A DNA stretch of 64,000 nt from Luscinia megarhynchos (taxonomy: Eukaryota > Chordata > Aves > Passeriformes > Turdidae), in the NCBI GenBank assembly GCA_034336665.1, contig CM067566.1, positions 16,164,330 to 16,228,329 of the forward strand, read 5' to 3'. Positions 47,401-59,800 of the stretch are shown in pieces. The translations under genes and the position numbers were made by a program. Under the pieces are notes generated by a model. It searched no databases. It was not told the origin of the DNA and worked only from the letters and a program-made list of their open reading frames with translations. Numbering within the stretch: position 1 is the stretch's first letter; the number at the start of each line of letters is the position of its first letter.

Positions 47401-50400
47401 CTAGAAACAGCTAGATTATGAACTTTAACAGTTTATAAAAATTACAAGTATTTTAATGAGCAACAAAGCTAACAAAATTTCCTCCAGGTTTTTTTCTTTT
47501 ACCTGTTGTCTCATGGCATTGTCTCATGATGTTTACAGCAGTTTTCTCCCACACCAAATAGTTTCTGTCTGATAAACTTTTCGAGTTTGTGTAACACAAG
47601 ATACTCTCACTAATTTAATCCTTCACACAACACACAAACATGCAAACAGCACAAATCTCATAACTGTCAAATCCTTAGGAATTTAGTTTTATACATCTAA
47701 TCACACACATTTGTTCTTCAATGTCTGACCCTAATTTTAATTCATTGTGTTGTGTTGTATCTGAAGTCAAGTACTTTTAGTTTTTCCAAATCAGTCTCTT
47801 GAATAGCCTTCTTTTAAGAGCTAAATAAATTATTTTGCCTATTTGGAGAACTTTTTTTATTTAAAAGATCATAGTAAAGAACAGAAAGGAAAATAAGTAT
47901 GCTTTTTCATTTTAATTTTTTTTCACCAAGGTATATTTAAATAAAAATTGAAATTGAAAAAGTTTAAATGCTGGAAAGGGAAAATACTGAAGGTGCAGCC
48001 AAAGCATTCTTCTGTGACTTTCAGATGTACAGGTTGTCCTAAGGTTGGAGGTCTTAAAGATCAACAAACAGTTCTTCTTATTTCTTGTGTATCATATTTT
48101 CAAAAATGCTAATTAAGTTGTATTTTTGAGGTGACTGTGGCTGTTTAGAATAATACAGTACAGGCTATGCACTGTACATTTCATGGAGTTCTAACATGAA
48201 AGCTAGGAGCAAAGAACTATCTTGGAAGATAGAGCAAACTTGGAAAAATCAATTTTAATTAAGACATTAATACAATTATGCTGTGGATATCATCTATAAA
48301 CACATGTCAAGTATATGGCTATGCACCAGGAGGAGCAATGGCAATGAGTAAATCAGTATCAGCACAGACTCACTGCCTTGGTAGTCAGATACAGCAGGGG
48401 CAGGCCAAAGTATCATCTGGGAAATGATACCTCAGGCAGCCTACAATGACATTTTCAATATTCTTCCTGCTCCCTCCTGCCTTGAACTTTTCATTACACC
48501 TCCCATTTAGCTCATTCAGATTGTATTACTGGTAATGCTAATATTTCTATATTTCCTCCAAAGTACATTTTAAAGCAATTATTAGAAACTAGCTTCCTAT
48601 TTCACTTCTCATATCAAAGTACACAGTCCATCACTTTAATATAATTAAAAAATCCATTGGCAGTCAAGGCGTGCCACAGATGGAACACTAATCAGTTCAT
48701 ATTTTCCTGATGAGACCTATGTTTCTGCTCAATTTTGACCTGAAGAAAGCAAGAAAATGGATAAAATAATTAACCCTCCCCTGTTTTCCATGAGACTGGA
48801 AAGAGATGAGATGACACAGTATAAACAGACATGACAGAAGCAGCCCAATGACTGCTCTGTACCTCTGTACTTGGCAATGACACAGAAGAAGATGACAGTA
48901 TTAATTACAACCTCTCACATGAACTCATCAATCTTGTCTTTCTGGAAGCCTCAAGAATTGTTAATTTGAAATCTAAAAGTTTGGTGAATTTTGCTGGTAT
49001 TTCTTGTTTAGCTTGAAAAAAAAGACAAAGCACAAGTTTTTAGCAATCACTGAAAGATGCACACGATGTTGTATGGTGTTTTTTGTTTTTCTTAAGTTTC
49101 ACTATATTTGCCTTTCAAAATCCCTGTTGTTTTCAGGTGTGGAAAAATATGCAATCGGGTTAAACACTGAGTAAACTGATATCAGTAATAAATCTTGTGT
49201 ATACAGAATGAATCTTAAGCCTAAGGTAAAATAGCAATTAATTATTTGATCAGTTACAGAAACAATCAAGTAGGATGAAACAGAGTAAAACAAATACTGG
49301 AAATAGTAGATGAAAAAGGTTATAAAATGAGCTGTTTTCTTTAGTGCCTTGGAAGTCAGGATATCAGTGTTAGAAGTTGAAATGAATCAGGCTAAAACAT
49401 CTACCAGAACTGAGATTCCTGATGTCTCTGTGGGCAGATCAGGACACTCAAAAGTCAGCCAAGCATCAAGAAAGGAACTATATAGTCAACATCATTAACA
49501 ATCATGACTTTACCACTTTCCACTATTAATTATAAGGAGATAAGAAAATAGTCAAACTTGAGGGGAAAAAAAATCCTTTATTCCACTATTTACACAGCTG
49601 TAAACTTTCTGATTCATACTCTCAAGGCAAGTTCCAAATGAAAAACAACTCAAAAATTGCTTCCCAATTCACAAGTAGAGCTTCCAGGAGAGGGCTCCAA
49701 AGCAGCACTAGTACTCAAGGGAAACAGCCCAAACGTCACTGTCCCACTTTGAGAAACAGTTAATTAGTTTTAGATTAATTACAGGTCTCATGCCCTTCTG
49801 CTTACAAATTTGAGTGTGACTTACACTAAGATGGAAAAATGAAAGCTATGAGCTAACATGGGCTGGTAATGTTTTGACTTACAATAATATAGCTAAAATG
49901 GAAATATAATAAAAAGGGATAAAAATTATAATAAACTTTCATTATTATTTTAAACAGCATAATATCTATATATAAATTACATGAATATATATGAAAATAA
50001 CATAAAGATGACTATATAATAAAGAATAAGACAATAATTATCACCCATGTATTTTCCTAAGACATACATTTCTGTGTAAACAAAAGCTGTCTAGTCCTTC
50101 TAGGGGAATAGCAAATGACTAGACTGTGGTCAACACTTCAACAACTGGAAAGAGGGAAGACCATGGGATCCAAATCTACATATGAGATATTTGAAGAGTT
50201 CTTAACAACCAAATCAAAATAATAGTAAAACCTTCAAACTAAATACATCTTCAAATGTTTCAATGCTTTAAACATTTAAATGAGATATAGCTTTAACTGA
50301 GATTAAATAGTTTGAAGCATGCCATTTTTTCTCACTAATTCTTTTACTATTGAGTTTAAGATTTGTTTCAAGTATAGGTATTGAATGGCCAAAATTTGCA

Positions 50401-51520
50401 CTCAGGGTATTCAGTCTTAGCCAAGCAAATAGCATTTAAATTCAAATTTTGTTAGATGTTCATTGTTTTGATTCTGTGTTTAATTTAGGCCCGGCATAGC
50501 ATCAGATTCAAGCGGAACAAGGATTTAGGTTTGAAATCAGGATCTAGGGTTTGGCTCTGTCTCCAATTAATTGCGTAAAGCTGGCTCAGGGATTTTTAAA
50601 AGTCTCTGCTGAACATTGTGAAAGATGGATGAGGTGAAATTCCCAGGCACAAAAAATAGAGAAGTGTAATATGTTACTGTATAATGTACTAAACTCAAAG
50701 ACACAGCTTATTCCACTCAGACAGAGCCAAAAGAGCCACTGATGCCAAAAATCCCAAGGAAATAAAAGGTTAGTTTTGAATTTTTTGGTTTACTTCCAAA
50801 TATTTTCCATCTTCAGGCACACAACTAGCCAGAGCCTATAAAAAGTGCAGAAACCTAAACACTGAGCCTGCCATGCTGACCTCCCATTTGCAACACCCTT
50901 CATGTGATGGGAAAGGTTTCTCCATGCAGTCCCTCCAGCCTCTGGAGCTGCAGGGGGTGGCTGTCTGCTGGACCTCACAGTGAATTTGTCACAAGAATGT
51001 ACATAGCAGCTTGTAGAAGCAGGCCAGGGGCTTCTTAGGGAAGCAAAATGGGGCACGAAATGTGCATGCCTGTCATGCACTCATCAGTGAGCAACTGCTC
51101 AGAGGTGCAAATTTATGTCAGCTGATGCCAGCAGCAAGAGAAAAGCAGAGTCCCTGACCTGGTCTTGTGTCCTTCAGGAAGAGTATTTCTCTGCCTCTCT
51201 AAGAAATGTTCTTATCCACACACTTCTCAAGTCTCGAGGAAAGTGCTATTTATATATTTTGGGGCCTTCATGAAAGACTCTCCTGGTTTTCAGGTGTTAC
51301 ATTTCAAGTGAGTTAATGCACTTCTGTGTCTTGAAAATTCCTTGTAGCAACAAGTATAACAGCTGTCCTCCAAGACCTATTTGTGAAGCATGTGCAATTT
51401 ATTAATGCTTATCTCGTGATTTACAATGCCATACACAGTGTTGTGTTACTGAATGGCTGATCAACTATTCAAAATGCTGAGTTTTGAAGAAAAGATACAG
51501 ATGTTACCATTACAAACCTC
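44422..51520. other. long AT-rich non-coding stretch
   Basis: No gene, RNA or named repeat is recognised. A mildly GC-richer block at about 46030-46200 (with 'cctaaatgcaggcacctcat') may be an old dispersed repeat that I cannot name. A second at about 50820-51160 has a 96-codon minus-strand frame (51080-50790) without recognisable domains. A 7-bp-arm hairpin (GTATCAT/ATGATAC) at about 48410-48430 is of a size expected by chance. Confidence 0.45.
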
Positions 51521-51617
51521 CCCCCAGAAAAAGACCAAAAAATAACAAACAAAAAACAAAATAACAACCAGAAAAAAAATTCACAAAAAAAAAACCCCAA
51601 ACCAACTCTTCCAAAAA
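51521..51617. repeat. A/C-rich low-complexity tract
   Basis: About 100 bp are nearly devoid of G, built from ACAAAC, AAAATAAC and AACCCCAAACC units. Composition and strand bias match the tract at 40.0 kb. No retroelement body is recognised on either side. Confidence 0.88.
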
Positions 51618-54360
51618 AACTCCCACAATTTTGTCTTTTGAAAGATATTTCCTGATTCTTATGAATCCCAAGATTCGCTACTAGAGTCTAAGAAACCTAA
51701 AGCATTTTTTTCTGGGAAAACAGCTATTTCTCTTCAGCTGCTTCCAGACTTAAAACCTCACTCATTTAAAATGTTTTTGGATTATTTCAGTTTGTCTGGT
51801 CAACCATCTATAAGGGCTGAGTTAATCCATCTGAACCTTTGTGCTCATTCCAAATGTTATTTAACTTTTTGATCTGACAGTTTAATGCTGTCCCATCACA
51901 AAATATATGTTCCCACTGAAAACAAACATTTTTCATATTAGCAATAGAGACAACTTCAAGGGATGAGGTTATCATGAGGCAATTACACCCCAGAGGGATT
52001 ACAGGCACTTATATCATGATAACCTTATCTTTAGTGTGCCTTATTAAATAATTACAAGACTGCCACAGCCAAATATAAATACCCATAAGCTTCCCAGCTA
52101 TGGGCTTATCACTAAATAAAGGTAAATGTTTATGTGAGCCTGGCAACCTCTACCACTCATGCTAAAGCATCTAAACAAATCAGCTTTCCATGTGAATGAC
52201 AGACACTTTAATGTTGAGCTGGTCTTGCTCTAACAGGATGTTTGCCTTTGGGGTGTGACTTGCACAGAAGACAGAGCTCTTTCTCAAGATTTGCAGAACT
52301 TTTTAGATTGGAAGGAATCTCTACAGTTTCACTGATTGTATTATGAACCTCTGCCTAAATCCTCTGATGTATATAGGTCTATGCTGATAGAGATTTTATA
52401 AAGAATGGCCTTGACTCAGGAAATCATTCCTCGCCATTTTGTTTCCGGTGCTATTTTCAAGATCTGTGCTGTCTGTTGCTCTATAACAAACCAAGCTTCC
52501 TCATTCCACCCTGTAGAACTGTGGCAGAACTGTGTAAATCATACTCCCAGAAAAGTACAATAGACATTTCCTATGGATATTTATTCAAATTTCAAAATCA
52601 TTGAATTTGTTCATGTTCAGAGACTTTACTCTCTACTTGCAATTGCTTGTGACTGAATTTACTGACAAAACTAAATTTTAAGCTTCAGCAACCTAATATT
52701 CACCAAAAATAAATTAAAAATTATATGTGATAAATTCACCCAAATACTAGTTGATTTTATGGCTGCAATTAAACAAGAGAACAAATTTCTAAATCATCCC
52801 TAACATTGATTTTTAATGTGGCCAACCATGTAGTAATATTTCTTTTGAAAAAAATACTTCTTTCTTACATTATGCTAACAATGCCAATAAAAGGTGATAG
52901 CAATAAACTACAGTAAGAGCAATGTCTCTAGGCTACTCCAGCTCAGTAGTGAAATTCAGATGCAACATATTTCAAAACTACTTACAGAAAGAGATAAATG
53001 TCATAAGCAAGTCACAAGAACTGGGAATAGTAAATCAATCTGAGAATGGCTGGCACTGAGAACAGACTAAGTAAAAGCTGTTTGTGGGAAAAGTTTCCCA
53101 TGTTCCATGGTGTACATAAACCAGCAGATTTTACAGACTGTGCAATGAGAAGCAGATTAGGAGCAGAATTCCTTAAGCTATCCCACAGGCGGGAGTGGGG
53201 AGAAGAGAAAAATATTCTCATAAATGAGGAACGTGGAAAGGGAAAAATAGTTCATGTTCTGTTACAAGAAGCACAAAAGTGCCAGGAAGTGTTTTGTTAA
53301 ATGGAGAAGGGCCTCAAAATTTTGTTTTTATGTCTTCAGTGGTTAATATCAGTAGATGCTAACACAATTAACTATGTAACCCTAGAAAAAAACATTGTAA
53401 ATGTTGGAATTTGCCCCAATAAGCTGTGAAAATTTAACCTGGTTGAAATTTAAATCAAGATAAAATTATTTGACCCCTTTTGGTTTCCTGTCAACAGATC
53501 ACTGCCCTCTGGGCACGTGACATACATGAACTTTTCAAATAATTCAACATGTTGATATATTTCCCACATCCAGTAATGATTTGAGATAAAATGTAATCAT
53601 TTTATCACCTCCAAGCGTAGATCCCACTTGTTAAAATTTACACAAGTTTGCACTTAAAATCCCTTCTGTACCCAAATGTCCATTTCTTTAAGTACAAATG
53701 CTTATTCCATTCTAATACAGATCTGGTTAGAAGAAATTTATATATTGTATTTATTTTTCATAAATCAGCTGTGCCTAGAACTGATCAACATATCCTCCTT
53801 TAATTGCTTACAGACTGTCAACTACTAGTCTATTAATCATTCAGCTTGCTCAGTACAAACAATGCAATTTACAGGTCTGTGATCCCTTGTGTCCACTTGT
53901 TTTCCTTACCAAAAATAACTCATAGTCTAACAGCAATAATTCTGCCCAGGCTGGAGTTTTTTTCCAGTTTCTTGACTAGATTCTACTGGAAGGAAATCTC
54001 AGAAATAATGGACTGCTTTGCTTATGTGTTCAACATCACATAAGGAGTGTAATGAACCTTTTTCTTTGCCTGGAAAAAAAAAGATATGTTCATATTATTT
54101 CCTTTAAGGGACAATTCTGTTAGATTTAAACTAAGGTTTCAAAACCTAAGTCATAACCTGATGGTTTTCGTGTCCTCTCTATGCATACAGTAACATTTCC
54201 TTATTTGTAGCATTCTGGAAATCTAACTGCTTAATTTCCTTCAGAGAGTGGGCAGTAACTTTGCACATCAATAATAGCCAAATTTCAATTGAAATTCTGC
54301 AGGAGAATGTCCAGGTGCCATTGATATGAAGAAAGTACTGAGGAATAAGGTGTGATTTTT
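51618..54360. other. AT-rich sequence, nothing named; possible old CR1 tail near 52300
   Basis: A phrase near 52300 (ttagattggaaggaatctct) resembles the antisense start of a CR1 3' end but continues without a match, so it is not called. The segment at about 51960-52150 is clean, non-repetitive sequence that could be a conserved non-coding element. The frames at 53046-53300 and 53221-53012 are antisense to each other and unsupported. Confidence 0.45.
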
Positions 54361-54416
54361 TAGGCTGTGACTTTTCATGGATTAACCCTAGGCTGTGATT
54401 TTTCATGGTTTAACCC
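54361..54416. repeat. tandem duplication, 28 bp x 2
   Basis: 54361-54388 and 54389-54416 share TAGGCTGTGA, TTTTCATGG and TTAACCC in register. Only two substitutions separate the copies. They are directly adjacent with no spacer. Confidence 0.95.
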
Positions 54417-56848
54417 TTCTGTGTCTGCAGTAGAACTGTAGCAAAGAGTAATAGCTGCAAGTCTCTGTGTCTATATGTCTTAAGTAAAGCTTGCAAAATT
54501 TTTTGTCATGGATTTGACATTCTTGCATTTAATTTGGCTAGTTCATAGTCTGAATAAGCAACATCTGCACAGGTGTGTCTCTGTAAAAGGAAACAGTAAT
54601 GTTCTGAAGGCTTTTATCAGCAATACGTGATCACTACCTCTGTTGTCTCGTTAATTCTGGCTAGTAAAGAATTAAAGTTTTGTCCACTTGCCAGCTGCCT
54701 ATTTTATTGATGAATAGTGCCATCCACTTGCCTGGATAGGCTCTTTGACTGGTATATGTAATCTCCTCAGGTTGATGGTTCAACTTAAGTTATATTTGCC
54801 CTATATATTTAACCATTTTCCTCAGAGCAGCCTGCAGTAGGGTTAGAAGAGCAATTAACTTGGTAGGGGTATTCAGGTAGTAACTGTAGTGAAAAAAACA
54901 CCCACAATAAATAGGAAAATGCACTTGAATCCACAAAAAATCAAAAAACCAAATGATTAAAATACTGCATGGCTACCTAGCTGACAATGACCATTTAATC
55001 ACTAAAACTCCCAATATATATTTTAAGAAACCAGCATTAAAGTAGGACAATTTATTTTGGATGATGCATGATAAACACATTAAAGTTTCAGCACGATGTC
55101 TTTCACAATTCAGTCAAATATGGATTTTTTTTTTCTGTGTCAGCTGCATATTTAGTTCTTTAAAGAACATCCAGTTTCAATATGTTTCCATTTTTACATT
55201 CACTAGAGACCTGTGTGAGGAACTGAAGTACATACATGGAAACATTCAGGACCAAATGGACCAAAAAAATTACAACACTAAGGAGGAAACCTAAATTAAA
55301 CATTTAGTCAGCAATGATGTAATCTTGTCAAACAAACACACAAAAAAGGATGATTTAAAAAGGGAAAAGATGACATCCAATCTCAGTTTTTGAAAATGAG
55401 GGTTGTGAAAAAAAATTCAGAATATTTATCACCTAATAATGTGTGCAGGCACCACAAGATACTTTATGCATTTAAACATCTATTTTGATTTCTAATGCAG
55501 CTGTTTATGTAAGTAACTATTTATCAGTGTGAATAAAATGCTTTCACCTGTCTTTTCAAATTTTGGTCATTACAGTATAACAGCTAGCACATTCACTCAG
55601 AGAGTGCACTTTGTATAAAATTTATAACAAATTAGTGGTTTTGCAAACATTACCAGATGCTTGTCTCCAGAGCATATATGTGCTGCTTACCTGCAAGATA
55701 AACATGGTTCTCAATTTCAACAATGTGTAGTTTCAAGACAGTTTATTGTTTGATATTGCTGAGGGACAGATTTAAACATGTACAATACACATATTTAAAG
55801 CCAGATTCTAGGAAGATTAATACTTAAAGTCATTGCATTTATTTTGGCAGCCAAACTTCTTTTGAGCTTGAAATGGGTACTGGTTCATCTAAGTTTGAGC
55901 TTTGAAGGGACTTGCTAAGTTTTGAAAATCTGGACATGAGGCTAAATATATACTTTTACACTAGGGTATATGGAATGATTATTGCTTTTAATACCTTATG
56001 GATGTGACTTTTAATTTGTGTATTTAAATTATTAGGCTTGTTTAACTTAAGACAGTAAAAGCTAGCTAAACTTACAATCTCCCTTGCCTGGAATCCATCC
56101 TTATGGACCCTGTGTTGCACCCCTCACTTAAAGGCATCGTTCACTTGGACAGAAAACTCCACTCAGCCCAGAGTAACATCTTTCAGTGTTTAGTACTATG
56201 GTTCCAAATTATCTTAAACCCCATCACAGAACCAATGACGTGTTTTGTCATCTGACAGATGAATCACAAATTAAGTGGAAGATGTAAGCCTGACTACCTA
56301 TTTTGGTATCCAGTCTGTGCAAGAAGAGACTCAATTCTTATCTACAGGAGACTGTCAGAGATACTATTGGATTGAAATTAGGGCTTTAGTCATGGGTTTT
56401 TTTCCTTGAATTTGCCAGAAAATTGGCCACTCTTCCAGGTGTTTGGGAAATATATTTATATTTATTATATTCAAAACTTCATATCTCAGATTAAATCAGA
56501 GGCAAATATCAGAACTTTCATGCATCTCCTGCAGTATTGAAACAACCTATCTCCCCAAGGCCAAAAGAGCCAGAACTTCCTTCTGCCCACCTTGGGAAGC
56601 ATTAATGCTTCCTGTCAACTCTTCTGTTTTTTATTTGCTACTGAGCCCAGATTCTTCAACATATTTCATCCCCTGTGGCCAAAACCTGTTTAATGTTTTA
56701 GCAAATCAACATAGGAAAAGAGATTTGATTACTAAGTGATGATTCTCATTACATTGTTATAAACCATCTCTCTTCAGAAAAAAAAAAAATCAAATCTCAG
56801 TAGCTGATCAGATTAAAAAGGAATAGAAGGGCACTACTGACATGCATT
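54417..56848. other. AT-rich sequence, nothing recognised
   Basis: No exon, RNA or dispersed repeat is supported. The 98-codon plus-strand frame at 56443-56739 has no recognisable motif. An A13 run occurs near 56778-56790. Confidence 0.55.
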
Positions 56849-56895
56849 CCCCCCAAAAAAAAAAGAAAAAAAAAAAAAGATAAAAAAGAAAATTC
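56849..56895. repeat. A-rich low-complexity tract
   Basis: CCCCCC is followed by A10, G, A12, then short A runs broken by G and T. It could be a decayed retroposon tail, but no body is recognised upstream. Confidence 0.85.
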
Positions 56896-59800
56896 TTTAT
56901 TTCTTTTATATATAATTGATGGGAGTCAGGTTAAAGCATGCATTTGTCTTGAGTACTGAATCTGCTTGTGCAAGCATCAAATCCAGTATTACAAACACTA
57001 AAACAAAGGATGCCTAATTTATTTTTCTGTGTAAGACAAACTGGTACTGTATTTGTACTCTGAAAGAGGAAGCAGTTGATTAAAACCAGCCTTCATAATT
57101 TTCACATGCTTTTTGATCTTTTAAATACACATGGGAAAACAATACTTCATAAATTTTCTATAATTTAATGACAATTAGATCCCTTTTCTCTTATTAAAAA
57201 AAACCTTAAATCAATTCCTTCATGTTCTACTATTGGGTTTGCAACTTCACACTCATGCAATGCTGTTCAAGCCTTTTCATGCCTCACCTAGCAGTAGTAA
57301 TTCAATTCAATGACTCTGTTGTACTCCACATTGCAGAATGTCAGCATGTGTTTCATGCAATGTCAGTCATGTGCTAATTTGACAAATTATTTCAGATTCA
57401 AATGGAGAGAATTCCTTTGAGGATATTTAAGCCCAAAGCCCAAAATACACATTTGCTTCCCAAAACTCATATTTTTTAACCCCAGAACTAGAATGAGCAA
57501 TGCCAATTTCACTGCAGATGTCAATCAAGTTATGTGGGGATTTTTGACCTCCCTTCCAGGAGGAAAACATACCCACAGCATACAGACTGTGTGCTAAAAC
57601 ATCAGAGGACATTACTAGTTTTAGAATACTGAAAACTCCAAGCTTTGAAGGAATATTCTCCCTTCATTCTAAAACCCATGACATCTAAAAACACAATCCC
57701 TACCTCCCTTTAAAAGTTACGTGAACTTCATATCTTAGGGTTTTTTTAATATGGTCAAAAACTTACTAAAGTCAAATATAACATTTCTGATTCTGAAAGA
57801 CACATTGATAATTTTTTAAGAGGAAAGCAGCTTTTTTTCTATCACAAAATTCTAACTCACAATGCTTGTTTAAGAAGGAAGCAACAAAAGTAAGCACACT
57901 GCAATGACCCCTAACTTCGATTTTTTCAGCTGTTGATAGCAAATACCAACGTAAATGTTTTAGTCACAAAAAAGCCTCAGACTTACAAAATACGCTAAAT
58001 ATCTTAAACCATAGATTTTTTTTCCAAGGCAATTAACTCTTCTTACAATAATTTCCTTTTCTGAAGATGTACCTACTTGCCAATGGAAAAACAAATTAAT
58101 AAATTGATGGATTTGTATTATCTGGAAATTAAACAATGCCTTGAGGAGGCAAGAGCAGAAGGGTAAAGTACAGAAAGACAATTTTCTTAACAATAAATAC
58201 ATTTTAACTTGCTCATAGCACCATGAATCACCTTTCAGTCTTTGGCACTACGAGCAACAACTGCACAGCCACAAGCATTACTTCTCTCAGAGCCATTGAT
58301 TCCATACACAGCACTTATATCATCCAGCAGCATGACCCTGAAACAAGTGTCCTGGGATTTATATCAGATGTTAACATGCAGGAAGTTTCACTGCATAATC
58401 AAAAATTGAGACCTGTAAAACTAACCTTAAACAGCAGTGACAGATCTGTTGTCCATTCAGTTCACTCTCACCTCATGAAGCTAAGTACAATCACATATAT
58501 TTAAAAGATCTTTTAAAGATGATAAACACCACATAAGTGTTAAAAAGCCCACTGGGGAGCCATCAATTTGAAGAAGGGAATTTAAGAGAAAGCATACATG
58601 TATATGTATAAAACAATCTCAGCTAGAGGGAGCATATGATATATATCTAGCATAATCTCTCCAGATTTGTAAAAAGCCTCACACATCAGACTGAAGGGAA
58701 GTTGGTTTCCTCTAGCAGACAGCACAGCTGGATATGTATAGTCATAGAAGTTCTACCTTTTTGGATGGAATATATTACATGATGGGAAATACTTGCTTTT
58801 TCACTAATGACTTATATCTGATTACACTGTGGGCAAAATCCTTGCTTCCTAATAAAATCTTTTTTTTTTAAATATGGCTTTTTTCAAGGCTAGCTTTAAA
58901 AATAATAATAAAAAAAGTTTACTTTGACAGAAGTTTTTGAAATGTCCTTTTCTGCTCATCACTATCCATCATATTTTTTTAGGGTCATGTTGTGTCATAT
59001 GTGACATAACTCAATGTGACATTATAGTTCATAACTTAATACACACTCCACTGAGGGATACTGTCCAATGAGTTTGTGCTAGACCTGTAGAGAGCAGTGT
59101 ACCAAATAAGCAAACTAGGTAATGAGCAAAACCTTCAGAAGTCCTCAGATGGCTGCTGTAAGGTTCCCTGTGAGGACTTCATCTCCATTTTTTGCCTGAG
59201 GGAATAGTATGAAGAAAAGGAGAAATTCAATATGTTTAGAATCACAAAAGGCCAAATTTCTATTTATTCAGCCACCAATGGGGATAAAACTTTTATAGGA
59301 GGATCCACAAAATTTACTACTTTTTTTTTAAATTATTATTTGTTGAAAACATCAAAGTGCTTTGTACTTGAATAAAAAAAGTTTGGTATTTTTAAAATAT
59401 TAAGGCCTACTCCATGCCTCTGCTGTCTTCTATGTCTTCTATGTGGTTGATTAACTGTGAAAATCCTATAAGACCTTACCCAAACCTTTCCACATCCAGA
59501 TGTTTCTGCAGAAGAGACATGGATTTCCATGTGCATTTAACTTGCACTATGGACTGCAGTTCATAAGTAAGCAAAATGCCACAGAATCTATCCCACAGTT
59601 GCTTCACATGTTCCCAGTTGTCTCTTAACTAGGATTCCAGATTTATTCAGATTGCAGACAGGCAGCAGTGAGATGCCTGCCATGCTTTCTATAATTCACC
59701 AGCCTAGACACAGAGACACTCATCCTTGAGATAAAAGATTACATCTGGAATATCTCCAAAACGAGCCAGGAACAAGATGATGGATCATTCTAGACAAACC

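Noticed and set aside
48410..48432. A small hairpin GTATCAT/ATGATAC considered as a structured RNA or regulatory site.
   Set aside because: A 7-bp-arm hairpin is expected many times by chance in 64 kb, and nothing around it supports function.
52290..52400. A possible CR1 antisense tail (ttagattggaaggaatctct).
   Set aside because: Only about 20 bp resemble the CR1 terminus and the match does not continue, so a chance likeness cannot be excluded.
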